A program made the position numbers and the translations under genes. The notes under the pieces are model-generated. The model was given only the letters and a program-made list of their open reading frames with translations. It was not told the DNA's origin and searched no databases. Shown here in pieces: positions 33,270-45,735 of a stretch of DNA of 64,000 bases. This DNA comes from Myxocyprinus asiaticus (taxonomy: Eukaryota; Chordata; Actinopteri; Cypriniformes; Catostomidae): NCBI RefSeq assembly GCF_019703515.2, contig NC_059372.1, positions 11,331,492-11,395,491 on the forward strand, given 5' to 3'. Every line of letters starts with the position of its first letter. Position 1 is the first letter of the stretch.

Positions 33270-34379
33270 TGTAATTTGGATATTACATTTATGAAATATT
33301 GTCCTGGGTCCGGTAATGAAGGGGGGGCCCACTGAGGACCTTTATGGCAGGGATTTTCAAACTTTTTGTTGCCAAGGACCCTCAAATATGATGATCCCCT
33401 AGTAAGGGACCCCCTTCATTAAATATTCAGGCAGCTATAAATTCTCAAGAGACCCATTTATACTGTGTATGAAAAAATAGTAAGTTTGATATTGAAATAA
33501 CTGTTCATTAGAGATTTGCAGTTTTAATGTTTGAGTCAAATTTGATCCGAAATATCAAATGTTTTTGGGATTTTATGTTTTTATAACCTCTAAATTTTTA
33601 AATTACTCCATTTATTTTCATATAAAATAAGCACATTTTATGTTCTCTTCTATAAAAGTGAACATCAGAACTAAAAAAATAAAAAAATAGTCAAAATATA
33701 AAAATATCTAAGACATTGGTGCCATCAGATAAAATAACAATTACATGAAATAACAATTATAACCAGTAGATGGCCTCAGTGGTCTATGATTTGGCTTATC
33801 TCTATAACCCAGTGTTGTAAAAAACTTAATTTCTGATATTATTACAAGTTATGCAATGGATATACTGTATATTTAGACATTATAAAAACAATTATTTTTT
33901 AAATTGTAGCATTTTGTGCTGTACTTGTGCTGAAGTGTCAGATTTTGCAACGATGCCTCAACATGCGGTCAAACCTGACCATGCTGCTATACAGTCAAAT
34001 CTGACTGTGATTTATAAAGAAAAAGACAGAGTAATAATTTTGTTACCTATCATTTATTTCAAACAGTAAACATTACAATTCTAGCATAAAATTTGTCACA
34101 CAGGGGTTAGACTTAGGCCTGTGTGGTATGTTTGGTATGTGTGTTATAAGGGCCAAATGTCCTCATTAGTTATTAAATAAATTAAAAAAAAAGGCTCCTA
34201 AATTCAAATAGTTATAGCTGCAGGCTGGAGATCTCCAAATAGGGGCGGGATCTCCAAAAGAGGGCGGAGTTACTCCAGTAGAGGCAAAGGGGGTTGCATC
34301 AACTCCAAAAGGGGGCGTCACTTCCACTCACGGTTGAGGTTAGGGAAAGGGTTAGATAAGGGGATCCCATGGTATCAAG
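33270..34379. other. Intergenic sequence without recognisable gene
   Basis: This contains a degenerate repeat of the TTTTCAAACTTTTTGTTGCC...GACCC type near 33345-33465. A short G-rich tandem run of GGGCGGGATCTCCAAAAG-like units lies at 34235-34330. Nothing coding is evident. Confidence 0.4.
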
Positions 34380-35085
34380 GAAGCAAAACGATTGTATGCC
34401 AAAAAAAATAAAATAAACTGCCATTTCTCAGACACCAAAGATGCAAGGCGCTTATGGAAGGGCATTCAGGCCATCACTGGCTATAAGCCACTGCAACAGG
34501 CCTGTGACAACGATGTCTCCCTTCCAGATGCGCTGAATGTATTTTATGCACGATTCAATGCACTAAACAACGAACCAGCAATGACGCTTATCTTAACAAC
34601 ATTCTACAGGGGTGCACCATCGAAAGTGTTCGTAACAGCGGCATCACTGTCTGGTACGGAAACTGCAATGCGTTAGATCACAACACTAGAGGTAGAGGTA
34701 CATTAGAGGTACTGCGGGCAATCTGGAGCTGATAAAAGTAACTATGCACATCCGCACACCTACACATACATACACGAACACACTAATGTCAGTTGAAAAG
34801 ACTATAAACCGAAATTGCTGCTATGTTCTGGAACACTTGAACACTACTTTAAAAGTATTTCTTGATGATGCATCATAATGTTTTAAAGTGTAATCAGTAT
34901 ATATGTCCAAATCTGACCATGTCTCCTTGTTTCATTGTTTTCAATGTGTATAGATAAAACACTAAAAAAAAAAAAAAAAGTTTCTGTTTTATGTATGCAC
35001 TGTGGTCAGTGAGAAACAATATCTCATTTAACTGTGTTGCATCTGCATATGGTTAAATGACAATAAATCTCAAACTCAACTCAGT
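34380..35085 (+). mobile_element. Non-LTR retrotransposon (LINE) fragment, internally deleted
   Basis: A plus-strand frame at 34392 encodes DTKDARRLWKGIQAITGYKP...LPDALNVFYARF, a motif found upstream of fish LINE reverse transcriptase domains. It then jumps, in another frame, to TIESVRNSGITVWYGNCNAL, which belongs near the C-terminus. The whole reverse transcriptase core is missing. The 3' end near 35050-35085 has GGTTAAATGACAATAAA followed by an A-rich CTCAAACTCAACTC tail. Confidence 0.8.
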
Positions 35086-35098
35086 ATAGTCAAACAAA

Positions 35099-35125
35099 CC
35101 TGTGTGTGTGTATGTGTGTGTGTGT

Positions 35126-35155
<30 letters not shown>
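35099..35155. repeat. (TG)n microsatellite
   Basis: About 57 bp of TGTG repeats with TATG and AGTG interruptions. Confidence 0.95.
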
Positions 35156-35156
<1 letters not shown>

Positions 35157-35337
35157 GGCAGGTTTAAGTGGTTTACGAGGACTTTTTTTGGTTACAAACT
35201 GATAATTACAAGGGTATTATGCTATAAATGTGGTTTATGAGGACATTTCTAATGTCCCTATAATTCAAATCGCTTAAAAAACATACAAAATTATGTTTTA
35301 TTGAAACTGTAAAAATGCAGAACGTTTTTTGTGAGGG

Positions 35338-35438
<101 letters not shown>

Positions 35439-35796
35439 AGTCTCACCCATTCATTTCCTATGATGGGTCAAATTTCACCTGAACTTGATGAGTGTTGCAC
35501 TTTTTAAACTTTTTTTTACAACCACTCATCGAATCAATCCAATTTTTTTTGTGTTTTCAGATGGCAATCATAGGAATAATCCCCAAGCCTTGCCTCACTC
35601 AGATGAGAGAAACCATTTTTATTAACAAAATAAAAATGATTCGGGTCAAAAATGACCCGAACAGCGATTAAGGGTTAAAATTAAAACAAGTTTCCAAAAC
35701 TTTTTAAAAAACAAAAATATTGCCTTTTATATTGTCATTGTACTAAAAACAATCCTAAAAAAACCCACGCTCTATGGTATAGCCCATATAAAAATC

Positions 35797-36037
35797 TAGC
35801 ACCAGGCCCTATTAAAAAAGAATGGACGTATCAAATATGACTAATAAAAACGGGAAATACAAAAGTGGCTTTCATTTGTGATTTCCCTGCATACTGTAGG
35901 CCCTCTTCCTCATATTTATTTAGCACCAGGCCCTATTAAAAAAGAACGGATGTATCAAATACCACTAATAAAAACAGGAAATACAAAAGTGGCTTTCATT
36001 TGTGATTTCCCCGCATACTGTAGCCTCTCTTCCTCAT
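35797..36037. repeat. Tandem duplication of a ~120-bp unit
   Basis: Copy 1 (35797-35915) and copy 2 (35921-36037) both begin TAGCACCAGGCCCTATTAAA. Both run through GGAAATACAAAAGTGGCTTT to a CATACTGTAG...CTCTTCCTCAT end. They differ at a handful of positions, so the duplication is fairly recent. The offset is 124 bp. Confidence 0.9.
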
Positions 36038-36659
36038 TTATACAACAAAAAAATTACTCTCAAATATTATTATATTGCTCCTTTCTTACACCTGATCAGT
36101 TTTGTCATATATTGACTATAGCTAGCCTATTTGCAGGGTAGAAAAGTGTAAAGCAACGTTTTTCCATAGAAGGTTGACATGTGAACATGTCACAAGTGAA
36201 AAGTTGAATGTCTTCATAGCTTACTGTCAATTACTGCCATATCAGCATGTTAGTCTAGAGCAGAATCCCTCATTCATGACTTATTTTTCAGAAGTCATCA
36301 CAGAATCATGGGCCAATCTCAGAGTTCAAGTTCAGCATGTCAAGTCTCTTGAATATGGAAATGTTGTAAAGAGGGGGAGGGAGGGGCACTTAGGAGTTGT
36401 TGTTGATACTGAAATGGTATGACCTACTAAACAAGTTGTATTTTATTGCATTCTCTGTCCAGGCGGGGGCAGACACAGTATATCAATATCACATTACTAC
36501 TCACGGATGTGGTGCGAATGAGGAATCAAAAATTTCCCTCCATCAAACTGAGGTAAACAACATTTACATTTATCAAACAGAAAATATTGTTTCTTTCATG
36601 TACGTGTAAGGTACTTTCGTTTGGTGCTTTCTAGTTAAAAACACGCGTTGCATTGTAAC

Positions 36660-36860
36660 CTTTACGTTTCTACGTCACAGTAACAGATATATATATATTC
36701 AATAAAGAGAATTCTTATAATTGTTAAACGGAAACGAATCGGAAGTGAGCGCGCGAGCACATCAACAGATGAATTTAGAATCTCTTTGTTCTTTTTCCGT
36801 TTCGCGCTTTTTCTTCTTGCAGCTCTAATCGAGATACAATAAATGCAAGTCAAACGATCG
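36660..36860. promoter_or_regulatory. CpG-containing block with ISRE-like, ETS and CRE-like motifs
   Basis: In an AT-rich region this stretch holds GCGCGCG and several CpGs. Motifs seen: CTACGTCACAG (36670-36680, CRE-like), TAAACGGAAACGAA (36725-36738, ISRE-like) and CGGAAGTG (36740-36747, ETS). On the minus strand there is a perfect GAAACGGAAA ISRE core (36803-36794). It lies about 3 kb upstream of the CARD-death domain gene, whose first coding exon is preceded by a splice acceptor. It is a candidate promoter for that gene. Confidence 0.35.
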
Positions 36861-37542
36861 ATGTGTAACAATGAACTTGAAAATGGGTCAGTGTATTCTA
36901 TGAGCGTTGTGCAAAGAAGCCAAACACTCTTGCTGATATAATACAATCTATGTGATAGTGTTTTGTGGAAGTAAACAGAGATGCTTCTGTAGTAGTGAAG
37001 CACTGCACTGTGGAAAGTCCCCACATGTATGATCTAAAGACAGACTGTACACAATTGTAAACTATTAATAGACCTGATATCAGAATTACAGTATCATCTG
37101 GGGGTTGTGATCAGAACAGGTACAGATAATTCATAATTTTATGTCTGATAACAAAGCACCTGCAATTTCTTATAAAACTATTTCTTGCCAATGGGATGCA
37201 ATGGCATACTACTCGTACTATTTCTGCAGTATTGTCTGTATGCATGTAACATCCAGATGGCCTACTACATTTGCCCCAAAATACAGTAAACAACCTATAA
37301 ACTCACTTGTAATGCAACTAAAAAGAATTAAGACTTTTATTTGTATATAAAATTGGATGAAAATGTAATGAGGACACATGACAACAATGTAGTTGCATAC
37401 TGCTTTGAACATTTATTATTAGATGCTGCATACCTCTTAAACTGTCTAATAAAAATAATAATAATAGTAAGCAGAATACAGTGTATACTGCACAGTATGC
37501 AGTACACAGTATAGTATTCCATTCCTAACATAGGCATAATAC

Positions 37543-38042
37543 ACTCACTGAGCACTTTATTAGGAACACCTGTACACCTACATATACATGCGCTTATCTA
37601 ATCAGCCAATCGTGTGGCAGCAGTGCAATGCATAAAATCATGCAGATACTGGTCAGGAGCTTCAGTAAATGTTCACATCAACCATCAGAATGGGGAAAAA
37701 TGTGATCACGGTGATTTGGACCGTGGCATGATTGTTGGTGCCAGATGGGCTGGTTTGAGTATTTCCGTAACTGCTGATCTCCTGGGATTTGTGCCAAAAA
37801 CAAAAAACATCAAGTGAGCGGCAGTTCTGCGGACAGAAAGGCCTTGTTGATGAGAGAGGTCAACGGAAAATGGCTAGACTGGTTGGAGCTGACAGAAAGG
37901 CTACGGTAACTCAGATAACCACCCTGTACAATTATAGTGAGCAGAATAGCATCTCAGAATGCACATGCACATGTCAAACCTTGAGGCAGATGGGCTACAA
38001 TAGCAGAAGACCATAGTGTTCCTAATAAAGTGCTCAGTGAGT
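37543..38042. mobile_element. Deletion-derivative Tc1/mariner MITE (500 bp)
   Basis: The ends ACTCACTGAGCACTTTATTA and TAATAAAGTGCTCAGTGAGT are perfect inverted copies. The interior keeps degenerate Tc1-like pieces (RQMGYNSRRP-like end of the first domain), but no full transposase. It lies 0.15 kb left of the larger Tc1 element. Confidence 0.88.
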
Positions 38043-38186
38043 TTGTTGTACATAAAGAGAACACTCTTCCTGTAGCTCAGCTCCATAAGTGATGGAGTGC
38101 ATGTGTTGATTATTCTTCAGACTATCTTTTCTCACCACTTGTTTGAGTCATGCTCTTTGGTTTAGAAATGTTCAGTGTTTAATATA

Positions 38187-39434
38187 CACTATATTGCCAA
38201 AAGTATTCGCTCACCCATCCAAATAATTGAATTCAGGTGTTCCAATCACTTCCATGGCCATAGGTGTATAAAATGAAGCACCTAGGCATGCAGACTGCTT
38301 CTACAAACATTTGTGAAAGAATGGGCCGCTCTCAGGAGCTCAGTGAATTCCAGCGTGGTACTGTGATAGGATGCCACCTGTGCAACAAGTCCAGTCGTGA
38401 AATTTCCTCGCTACTAAATATTCCACAGTCAACTGTCAGTGGTATTATAACAAAGTGGAAGTGATTGGGAATGACAGCAACTCAGCCACGAAGTGGTAGG
38501 CCACGTAAAATGACAGAGCGGGGTCAGCGGATGCTGAGGCGCATAGTGCTCAGAGGTCGCCAACTTTCTGCAGAGTCAATCGCTACAGACCTCCAAAGTT
38601 CATGTGGCCTTCAGATTAGCTCAAGAACAGTGCATAGAGAGCTTCATGGAATGGGTTTCCATGGCCGAGCAGCTGCATCCAAGCCATACATCACCAAGTG
38701 CAATGCAAAGCGTCGGATGCAGTGGTGTAAAGCACACCGCCACTGGACTCCAGAGCAGTGGAGACGTGTTCTCTGGAGTGACGAATCACGCTTCTCCATC
38801 TGGCAGTCTGATGGACGAGTCTGGGTTTGGCGGTTGCCAGGAGAACGGTACTTGTCTGACTGCATTGTGCCAGCTGTGAAGTTTGGTGGAGGGGGGATTA
38901 TGGTGTGGGGTTGTTTTTCAGGAGCTGGGCTTGGCCCCTTAGTTCCAGTGAAAGGAACTCTGAATGCTTCAGCATACCAAGAGATTTTGGACAATTCCAT
39001 GCTCCCAACATTGTGGGAACAGTTTGGGGATGGCCCCTTCCTGTTCCAACATGACTGCGCACCAGTGCACAAAGCAAGGTCCATAAAGACATGGATGAGC
39101 GAGTTTGGTGTGGAAGAACTTGACTGGCCTGCACAGAGTCCTGACCTCAACCCGATAGAGCACCTTTGGGATGAATTAGAGCGAAGACTGCGAGCCAGGC
39201 CTTCTCATCCAACATCAGTGTCTGACCTCACAAATGCGCTTCTGGAAGAATGGTCAAAAATTCCCATAAACACACTCCTAAACCTTGTGGAAAGCCTTTC
39301 CAGAAGAGTTGAAGCTGTTATAGCTGCAAAGGGTGGGCCGACGTCATATTAAACCCTATGGATTAAGAATGGGATGTCACTTAAGTTCATATGCGTCTAA
39401 AGGCAGATGAGCGAATACTTTTGGCAATATAGTG
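38187..39434 (+). mobile_element. Near-complete Tc1-like element
   Basis: Inverted ends CACTATATTGCCAAAAGTAT and ATACTTTTGGCAATATAGTG bound about 1,248 bp. They are preceded by TA on the left and followed by TG (probably a mutated TA) on the right. It contains an almost intact transposase gene (38321-39352). It sits in intergenic sequence upstream of the CARD-death domain gene, just right of the MITE at 37543-38042. Confidence 0.95.
38321..39352 (+). pseudogene. Tc1-like transposase with one in-frame TGA
   Basis: From ATG 38321 to TAA at the end is 343 codons, a normal Tc1 transposase length, in a single frame broken only by TGA at 38462-38464 (codon 48). The N-terminal helix-turn-helix reads RGTVIGCHLCNKSSREISSL. 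A GRPRK AT-hook-like motif (near residue 60) follows. The DD34E catalytic residues are all present: D154 in WSDESRF, D245 in FQHDCAPVH and E280 in NPIEHLW. The C-terminus ends [11 protein letters not shown]. The stop falls between the two DNA-binding subdomains. Everything else looks functional, so loss of activity may be recent. Antisense frames here are shadows. Confidence 0.93.
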
Positions 39435-39759
39435 TGTCAAAACTGTACATGTGGTATCTTTAATTAAATGAATGCAAAGCTTGTAATGCATAATATTGAC
39501 CACCTGAGGTGCTCTTCATTTCAAATTATTTAGTCAGTGTGGATGTTGAGACTTTATTTGACATGTAAATAAGTGCTTTGACATGTGAAAGGTGATGCCA
39601 TATGCTAATGCGAATATAAACCAGTTTGTTCAGTTTAGAGATGTTGTTTCATTCAACACCCACCATATATCACAGTCCAGTTCAGTGAAGGTTGAGAAAC
39701 GTCACACTGTTTTTATGAAGTTTTATATTTAAATTTTGTTTCTAATTCAATTTTGTTAC

Positions 39760-39827
39760 AGCCTGAATCTTTGGTTTCAAACCCATTTTAAAGAAAATTT
39801 CATATCCATAACCGAGGATAAGAGGCA
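39760..39827 (+). other. 5' UTR of the CARD-death domain gene
   Basis: A good acceptor (CAATTTTGTTACAG, ending about 39761) precedes roughly 66 nt before the ATG at 39828, implying at least one upstream non-coding exon. The start context is GAGGCAATGG, with G at +4. Confidence 0.45.
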
Positions 39828-41275
39828 ATGGATGGACCAGTAGATGGCACCAACATCATTCTGAGATTCAAGCCAAAACTAATGGATGCTCTGAAGGAAG
39901 ATCCAGACTTATTGATACTGCATTGCCATTCTCTTGGCATATTGTCCAATAATGAGTACAACAACATCAAAGACCTTAACATACGATCAAGGCAGGTACG
40001 GGATATCCTGGATTATGTGATTTGCGACAACAAACGTGCCCTGAGTTTTCTGAGGTTGCTGAGAAGACAAGACATGCAAGAGACTTTTCCTGATCTAAAA
40101 TTTCTTCAAACGGTGCAAATCAAGAAACGAAAGACACAAAAAACCACAGGTATGATCTCGCAATGATCATTGTAAAGCATACACATCCAAAGTTTGGTCA
40201 ATACAGGTGCTCTATTAAAAATATAATGTTCTAATTATTTATTATGGCAATCATTTTGTCTAATAAAGCAAGATATATCTGAATTTGTATTATCTTTGAC
40301 AATGTTTGTCTTAATAGAAAAAAACTAAAAAAATAAATTACAAAAATAATAATATATATTACTAAGATATATATCATTAAAAAAATGCACAAAAAATTAG
40401 GACATTTTTACTCCCAATGATAAAGCAGTTTTATTGTGAATACTGTAGTTTTGTATATGGTGAGAAATAGAGTGAAATGTCTTTATTTTAAGTAACAGTG
40501 TGACAACTTTCTTTGCCTTCAATCTTTATAATATGCATAATCTATAATTTAGTCATATAATTTAAATTGTGTAATTATTTCATTTATTTGCACATAGTAT
40601 ACAGGAGCTATAGGGTGTATTGGTTATTTAAAATTGGTTTTTAATTGTGTTCATTTTATTTATCATATATATTTATGCTTTAAATATTTGGTACTGTTGA
40701 GTAGAGCGCCATCAAGAATTCCAATGTACTTTTGTACTTGTTGCATATGGGGAAAAAACTTAAACTTGAAACTTAATCTTAATTCTAGTAATAATATTTT
40801 TGGGAACTGTGTTGTCTTTATCAGAGACGACAGCAAAGAGGAAGCTGGAGATGCTGGAAAACGAGCAGTCATGCATAACCAGTGAGTCATATACAAACAC
40901 AACTCACATTTGCATCTGTTATAAAAGCCGAACTGCTGCATCACTTTTGCTTTTTGTAACTTTTTGTAACTTTCCATAACTTTCTCCCCCATAGACTCCA
41001 GGATGGTGACAGAGAGAGAGATGATGAAGGTGGCCCGCTATATTGGGAAGAACTGGAGGGAGGTGGGCATTATGGCACTGGATATGAGCACCACCACTCT
41101 TCAGCAGATAGAGGAAGATAACAAGCTGCACATCGAGCGGGTTTTCGCCATGCTGCGACGATGGAGCATCCGCGAGAGGGACAGGGCCACAGCAGCCCAC
41201 CTCTATTCCCTTTTAACCCAGGAGGAGAACTGCATAGACCCTCGTAATATCAGTATCTTGCTGGAAAACAGTTGA
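39828..41275 (+). CDS. CARD plus death-domain adaptor protein (CRADD/RAIDD-like)
   Basis: Three exons, 39828-40149, 40825-40881 and 40995-41275, have consensus GT/AG sites and phases 1 and 1, giving 219 aa. Residues about 5-95 look like a CARD: LRFKPKLMDALKEDPDLLILHC, a LGILSNNEYNNI helix and VRDILDYVI...FLRLLRRQDMQETFP. Exon 2 is a 19-residue charged linker. Residues about 130-215 form a death domain (VARYIGKNWREVGIMALDM, then LQQIEEDNK, VFAMLRRW and ATAAHLYSLL). CARD plus DD in about 200 residues is the architecture of CRADD, which links death-domain partners such as PIDD1 to caspase-2. The sequence differs enough from CRADD as I know it that I do not assign the symbol; it may be a fish-specific paralogue. 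It acts in the cytosol by homotypic domain contacts. There is no signal peptide or membrane segment. Confidence 0.8.
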
Positions 41276-41292
41276 GCCCCCTGAGAACATTA

Positions 41293-42409
41293 ATTCAAGG
41301 AATATTCCGGGTTCAAGTTAAGCACAATCAACAGCATTTGTGGCATAATGTTGATTATTACAAAAAATTATTTTGACTCGTCCCTTGTTTTCTTTAAAAA
41401 ACAAATAAAAAATCAAGGTTACAGTGAGGCATTTACAATGGAATGGAATGGGGCCAATTTTGGGAGGGTTTAACCTTGTAAGCTGAGCCGCTGGCAGGCC
41501 TGCAGAGAAAAAAATAATGATAAAAATATAAATAACTACAGTATTGACCAACACAATAGGTATCGTTTTAAAACTTAGAAGCTGTACTTTACAATGCATG
41601 TAGGCATTATGACCAAAACTGATCAAGTGCTTTGAAATTTGCAGAAAAATCAGAAGTGTTCCAATTTAATAATTGAATAATTTTGCACTGTATGTAGTAT
41701 TGTAATCAGTAAAAACATCAAACTGATCAAATAGCCATGTGCAATTATTATGTTTTCTTTATTTGGAGAGGCTTTTGGAATTGGAATCGGCTTTTGGAAG
41801 TGAAGTTTTTTTTTTTTTTTTTATCAGTTTCTTAGGCTGAGAGTCTCATAATTTATCATAATCTATATAATTAAAAAGTTTGAAACGTTTTCTTTAAAAT
41901 GATACCAAAAAAATTGACCCTCTTTGTTTTTTGTTTTTTTCTTGTAGAGTAATAAGCCTTTAATTTTGGGCATGCCACCAAAACAAGTAATCTTTATTAA
42001 CACCTTCAGAGCTTGAAGGGTTAAAGGCAGAAATGTTAAGCTTATAATTTTATAAAACACTTACGTTAATTCTTATGTTAAAACTTGTATATTATTTAAG
42101 CTGTAAATTTGTTTGCAGCGAAGTAGTAAAATTGAATATAACTTTATACAGAAAAGGTTAGTATGCTATTTTACTACACTAAAATCAATGAGTTTGTTGA
42201 TTTGGTTACTTTTGAAACAGTGAGTATTTTAACATTTATGGATTGGGCCCCATCTCTTCCATTATAAGTGCCTCACTAACCCAGATTTTTTTTTTTTTTT
42301 TTAAGAAAAAGATGGAAAAGTCAACATTCATTTTTGTGTTAATCGACATTATGCCACAAATGCTGTCGATTGAGCTTAACTTGTATTGAACCAGGAATAT
42401 TCTTTTAAT
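41293..42409. mobile_element. Long-inverted-repeat MITE, family A, expanded copy
   Basis: Left CAAGGAATATTCCGGGTTCA and right TGAACCAGGAATATTC ends. The inner GCTGTCGATTGAGCTTAACT (right) is the complement of the left AGTTAAGCACAATCAACAGC. It is about twice the usual size because of a roughly 500-bp interior insertion (about 41470-42010). It begins only about 18 bp after the stop codon of the CARD-death domain gene, so it lies in that gene's 3' UTR or just beyond. Confidence 0.75.
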
Positions 42410-45400
42410 TTAAGTAGCACTTCGCATGCACAGACATGCAAGCATTCCACTAGAGGGAGTTATACCTTCTTTATAAGTCAGGTATAAAGAAGAATGTTTA
42501 CTAATTTTACTGTTGTTTTTTGTTTGTTTTAGTAAAGAGGATGTATAAAGTAGCTTGAAACAAAAGGGAAACGCTCAAATGCAACAAGCTAAAGTATCAA
42601 GCGGGTATTTCAAATTTTTTGATGTGCAAAGCTATCAGGTTATTAGAAAATATGCTTAAATTCTGACTATTTTAATTTTGTAATGCACAAATATATTTTT
42701 TTAAAGGGGCAGGACTGAATTGACTGTTTGAATTTTGCTAAACTGTACTGCATGGATTTTTTTATTTGTTTGGTTTCAGTGTTTTATTCCTTTATGGCAT
42801 TATTACCTGATTGTTTTTGTGTTATGGTTTCATGTGAGATCAACTGACACAACGTAACATTCCTACTTTTCAGATCTGTTTGCGCTGTGCATTTGGTCTT
42901 GATCGGTAATGCTATTTTAAATAACTATTCCAAGTGAGCTGAGCTCATCTGTACCTTAGCATTCCAACTGACTAGCTATTAAATATTCTACAAAGCATTG
43001 CATTTCCTTTTTTTAAATAATCAAATGTGAAAGCTTTTATCTAAGTCTTAAAACTTGAACTGATTCCATGAGCAGATAAGTAAGGCCTATGTTTATGAGG
43101 GACGTTTAAAAAGACTCCATTAGAGACCGCTATCTGGCAACGTTATGGCGACCTTTGCACTCTCTCGGCAAGTATCACGTTGTTTCACCCTGATGCAATT
43201 TTCACCCTGGTGTTTCACCCGTGTTCACCCTTGTTTTGCCTGCCAAGCAGGTGATAGGTTTGGAGGCGGAGCTTTGTACAATTCCATTGTACATGCTTGT
43301 CATTTAACATCATCTAGTCTTGCCAGACTTCATGGATTTTTTTTAATTTTTTTTTTTTTCTTTGGGATTATAAAACATTTTTCAATGTTATCATGCTTAA
43401 ATTTATTGGATCCAATTTGTTGAATTCATTTCATATAACTTGATTGCAATGTTCATTTTGCCATTTTTTGTACTTCTGAATGTCATTTTTGTTTTGTAAA
43501 TACTCATCAATCATGCTTCTGGTGATGGGATACTTTTTAAGTAAAAAAAGAAAGGTAAATAAATAAATGAGGATAATTAAATGGTTAATTATTGTCATTG
43601 TGGTGAAGAGGTTTGATGTTATCCAGTTACGCTTTTGTTAGATTTTATTATATAATTTAGATATTTGGCAGATTTACAATCTTGTATTTATTGTTTTATA
43701 GGCTGGAGCATATAAAAATACAGCTCCTGGAGATCCTTTTCTGATGTTGATGATAAATTCCCCCTTCTCTCATTTTTTCCCATTGCCTTTATTGTCCAGT
43801 ACAGTTGTCACAATATTGAAATATAAATTTTGGTTTAAAGTTATTTCTTCCAATAGATGGAATAGGACCATTGGTGCTGATATATTAACTTTCGAAATGT
43901 AATATCCAACATGCTAAATGTTTTCAAATGAAGATAACATGACCAAAATGCCTAGCCTAACATATCATTCCAAAACATTTGCTTATGAAGTTAATTTTTC
44001 TTAAAGAAAACCATTTTTCTTTGAGATGTCAGATTGCTATTGGTCCAGGAACTTGAGCCTTTTTGAACCCTGTGACCCCATCTCATCTTGTGAGTGAGTG
44101 TGTTTAGGCTCATTGCACAATCAGACAAACATGGAGGGATGTATCTTTCTTTCATCAGCAAACTCACAGAGTGAAATGTGAACTTAGAACAACACTGTAG
44201 AGTTGAGAAGATGATGAACGTTGTACCTCTGTTTTCCAACATGCATTATCTAAATGAATGAATGTGTGAGCCATTATGTGCATATACATTGGTTTGTTGT
44301 ATTGATCATTCCTATTGGTTGCTTATGTGCATATCAGAATATTACCACATGTCAACAGTTATTACGTCTGTACCACTTTGTGAAAAAAGATGCAGGACTC
44401 TATCAGTAACCATCCAACAATTGTGCAGCAGGAAAAATCAATGGAACAAGAGCATTCTGATGCAATTAAACCTCTATGAAGCCATGCTTTAAATAATGAT
44501 ATTATGTAAAGATGTGCAACAGATACCTTTTCATATCTCCCGGTTATTTAGAAAGCTGTTTTTGAGTTAACGATTGATATATGTTGACACACCCATATCA
44601 CTCTAATCCAATTAGGCAGTTGAATGACGAAGCTGTGCGTAAGCACATATATGAAGGCTACATCCTACATTTTACCACTGGGGTCTGGAGGTATCCTTAC
44701 ATTAGAAAAGCTAGAGTTTTCATGTCTTGAGCAGAAAGGAAATTAAGCATCACAATGACTTCGTCCGTTCCTAAAGGTGAGATGACTATCGCTATAGTTC
44801 CTTTTGGATGCATGCATAACGTTTTTAACAACTTTTTGAATTCACTAGTTTGTAAATATTTGCTGAATCGTGCATTTTTGGGTCTGATGATGATGTAACA
44901 CACTGTATGACTATTGTGCGCGTGCAAACAGTTTCACCCTATTTAGAAGCAGCAAAAATCATTTGGGGGTTGGGAGTGGAACATTTTCGAATATGAGGAA
45001 CAATCGAGGCTTGATAGACAAAGAATGCATTGTATATAATGCATTACATAAGTTGCAGGATTCGCAACGTGCAACCCTGCTTGAGCGTTTTTATCGATTT
45101 CAACTGGATATCCAAAAGCAAAGAACGTTCGAAACAAGTTGTGCATCAACAAACGAGTTTCTTCATTAGAATGTTTGATTCAGATGTTTGCATGTTTCAG
45201 CTAAATCTTAGAGGGAGCAATTTTCCTCTTTGGTGTAATAGCTATTTCCATATGATACCAAAGAATTTGGGGCGTAGATGACGTAACCTCAAACTTTTGC
45301 GAATGTTGCCTTGGAATTTATAATGCTCATTATTATTATTATTATGATCGCATACCTCCGACTTTATATTCTGATTGGATGAGCCTGCGACCGCTACGTT

Positions 45401-45599
45401 ACAGTTTTGCTAATAAACGAAATACAGTTATTGGCAGAGGTTGCACTAAGTGTAAAAAGCAACAAAAAGCATCCTCTTTGCACAAAGTAGCAAATAGCGT
45501 TATATGCTATTTGCACTCTAGTCCAAATAGTGGCAGATACTCTTACACCCCTGTTTAAATACTAACATACAGTATAATGGCATCACTGCAGCATTTTAT

Positions 45600-45735
45600 T
45601 AACCCTACCTTACAAAAATGAACCATGGTTTTACTACAGTAGCCTAACCATAGTATCACCATGGTATTTTTCAAGTGAAATCATAGTAACCACAATACAA
45701 CAATACAACTACAGTAAAACCATGGTTAATTTTAT
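45600..45735. repeat. Short inverted-repeat unit (AACCATGGTTTTACTACAGT)
   Basis: AACCATGGTTTTACTACAGT at the left and ACTACAGTAAAACCATGGTT at the right are inverted copies, with CCATAGT/ACCATGG units between. Related degenerate units occur near 4490-4650. Confidence 0.65.

Noticed and set aside
36662..37024. Minus-strand open frame of 120 aa
   Set aside because: It overlaps the CpG-containing putative promoter block, has a basic low-complexity middle (RRKSAKRKKNKE) and resembles nothing known to me.
38604..39163. Overlapping frames of 64-168 aa, one plus, others minus
   Set aside because: All are other-frame shadows of the Tc1 transposase.
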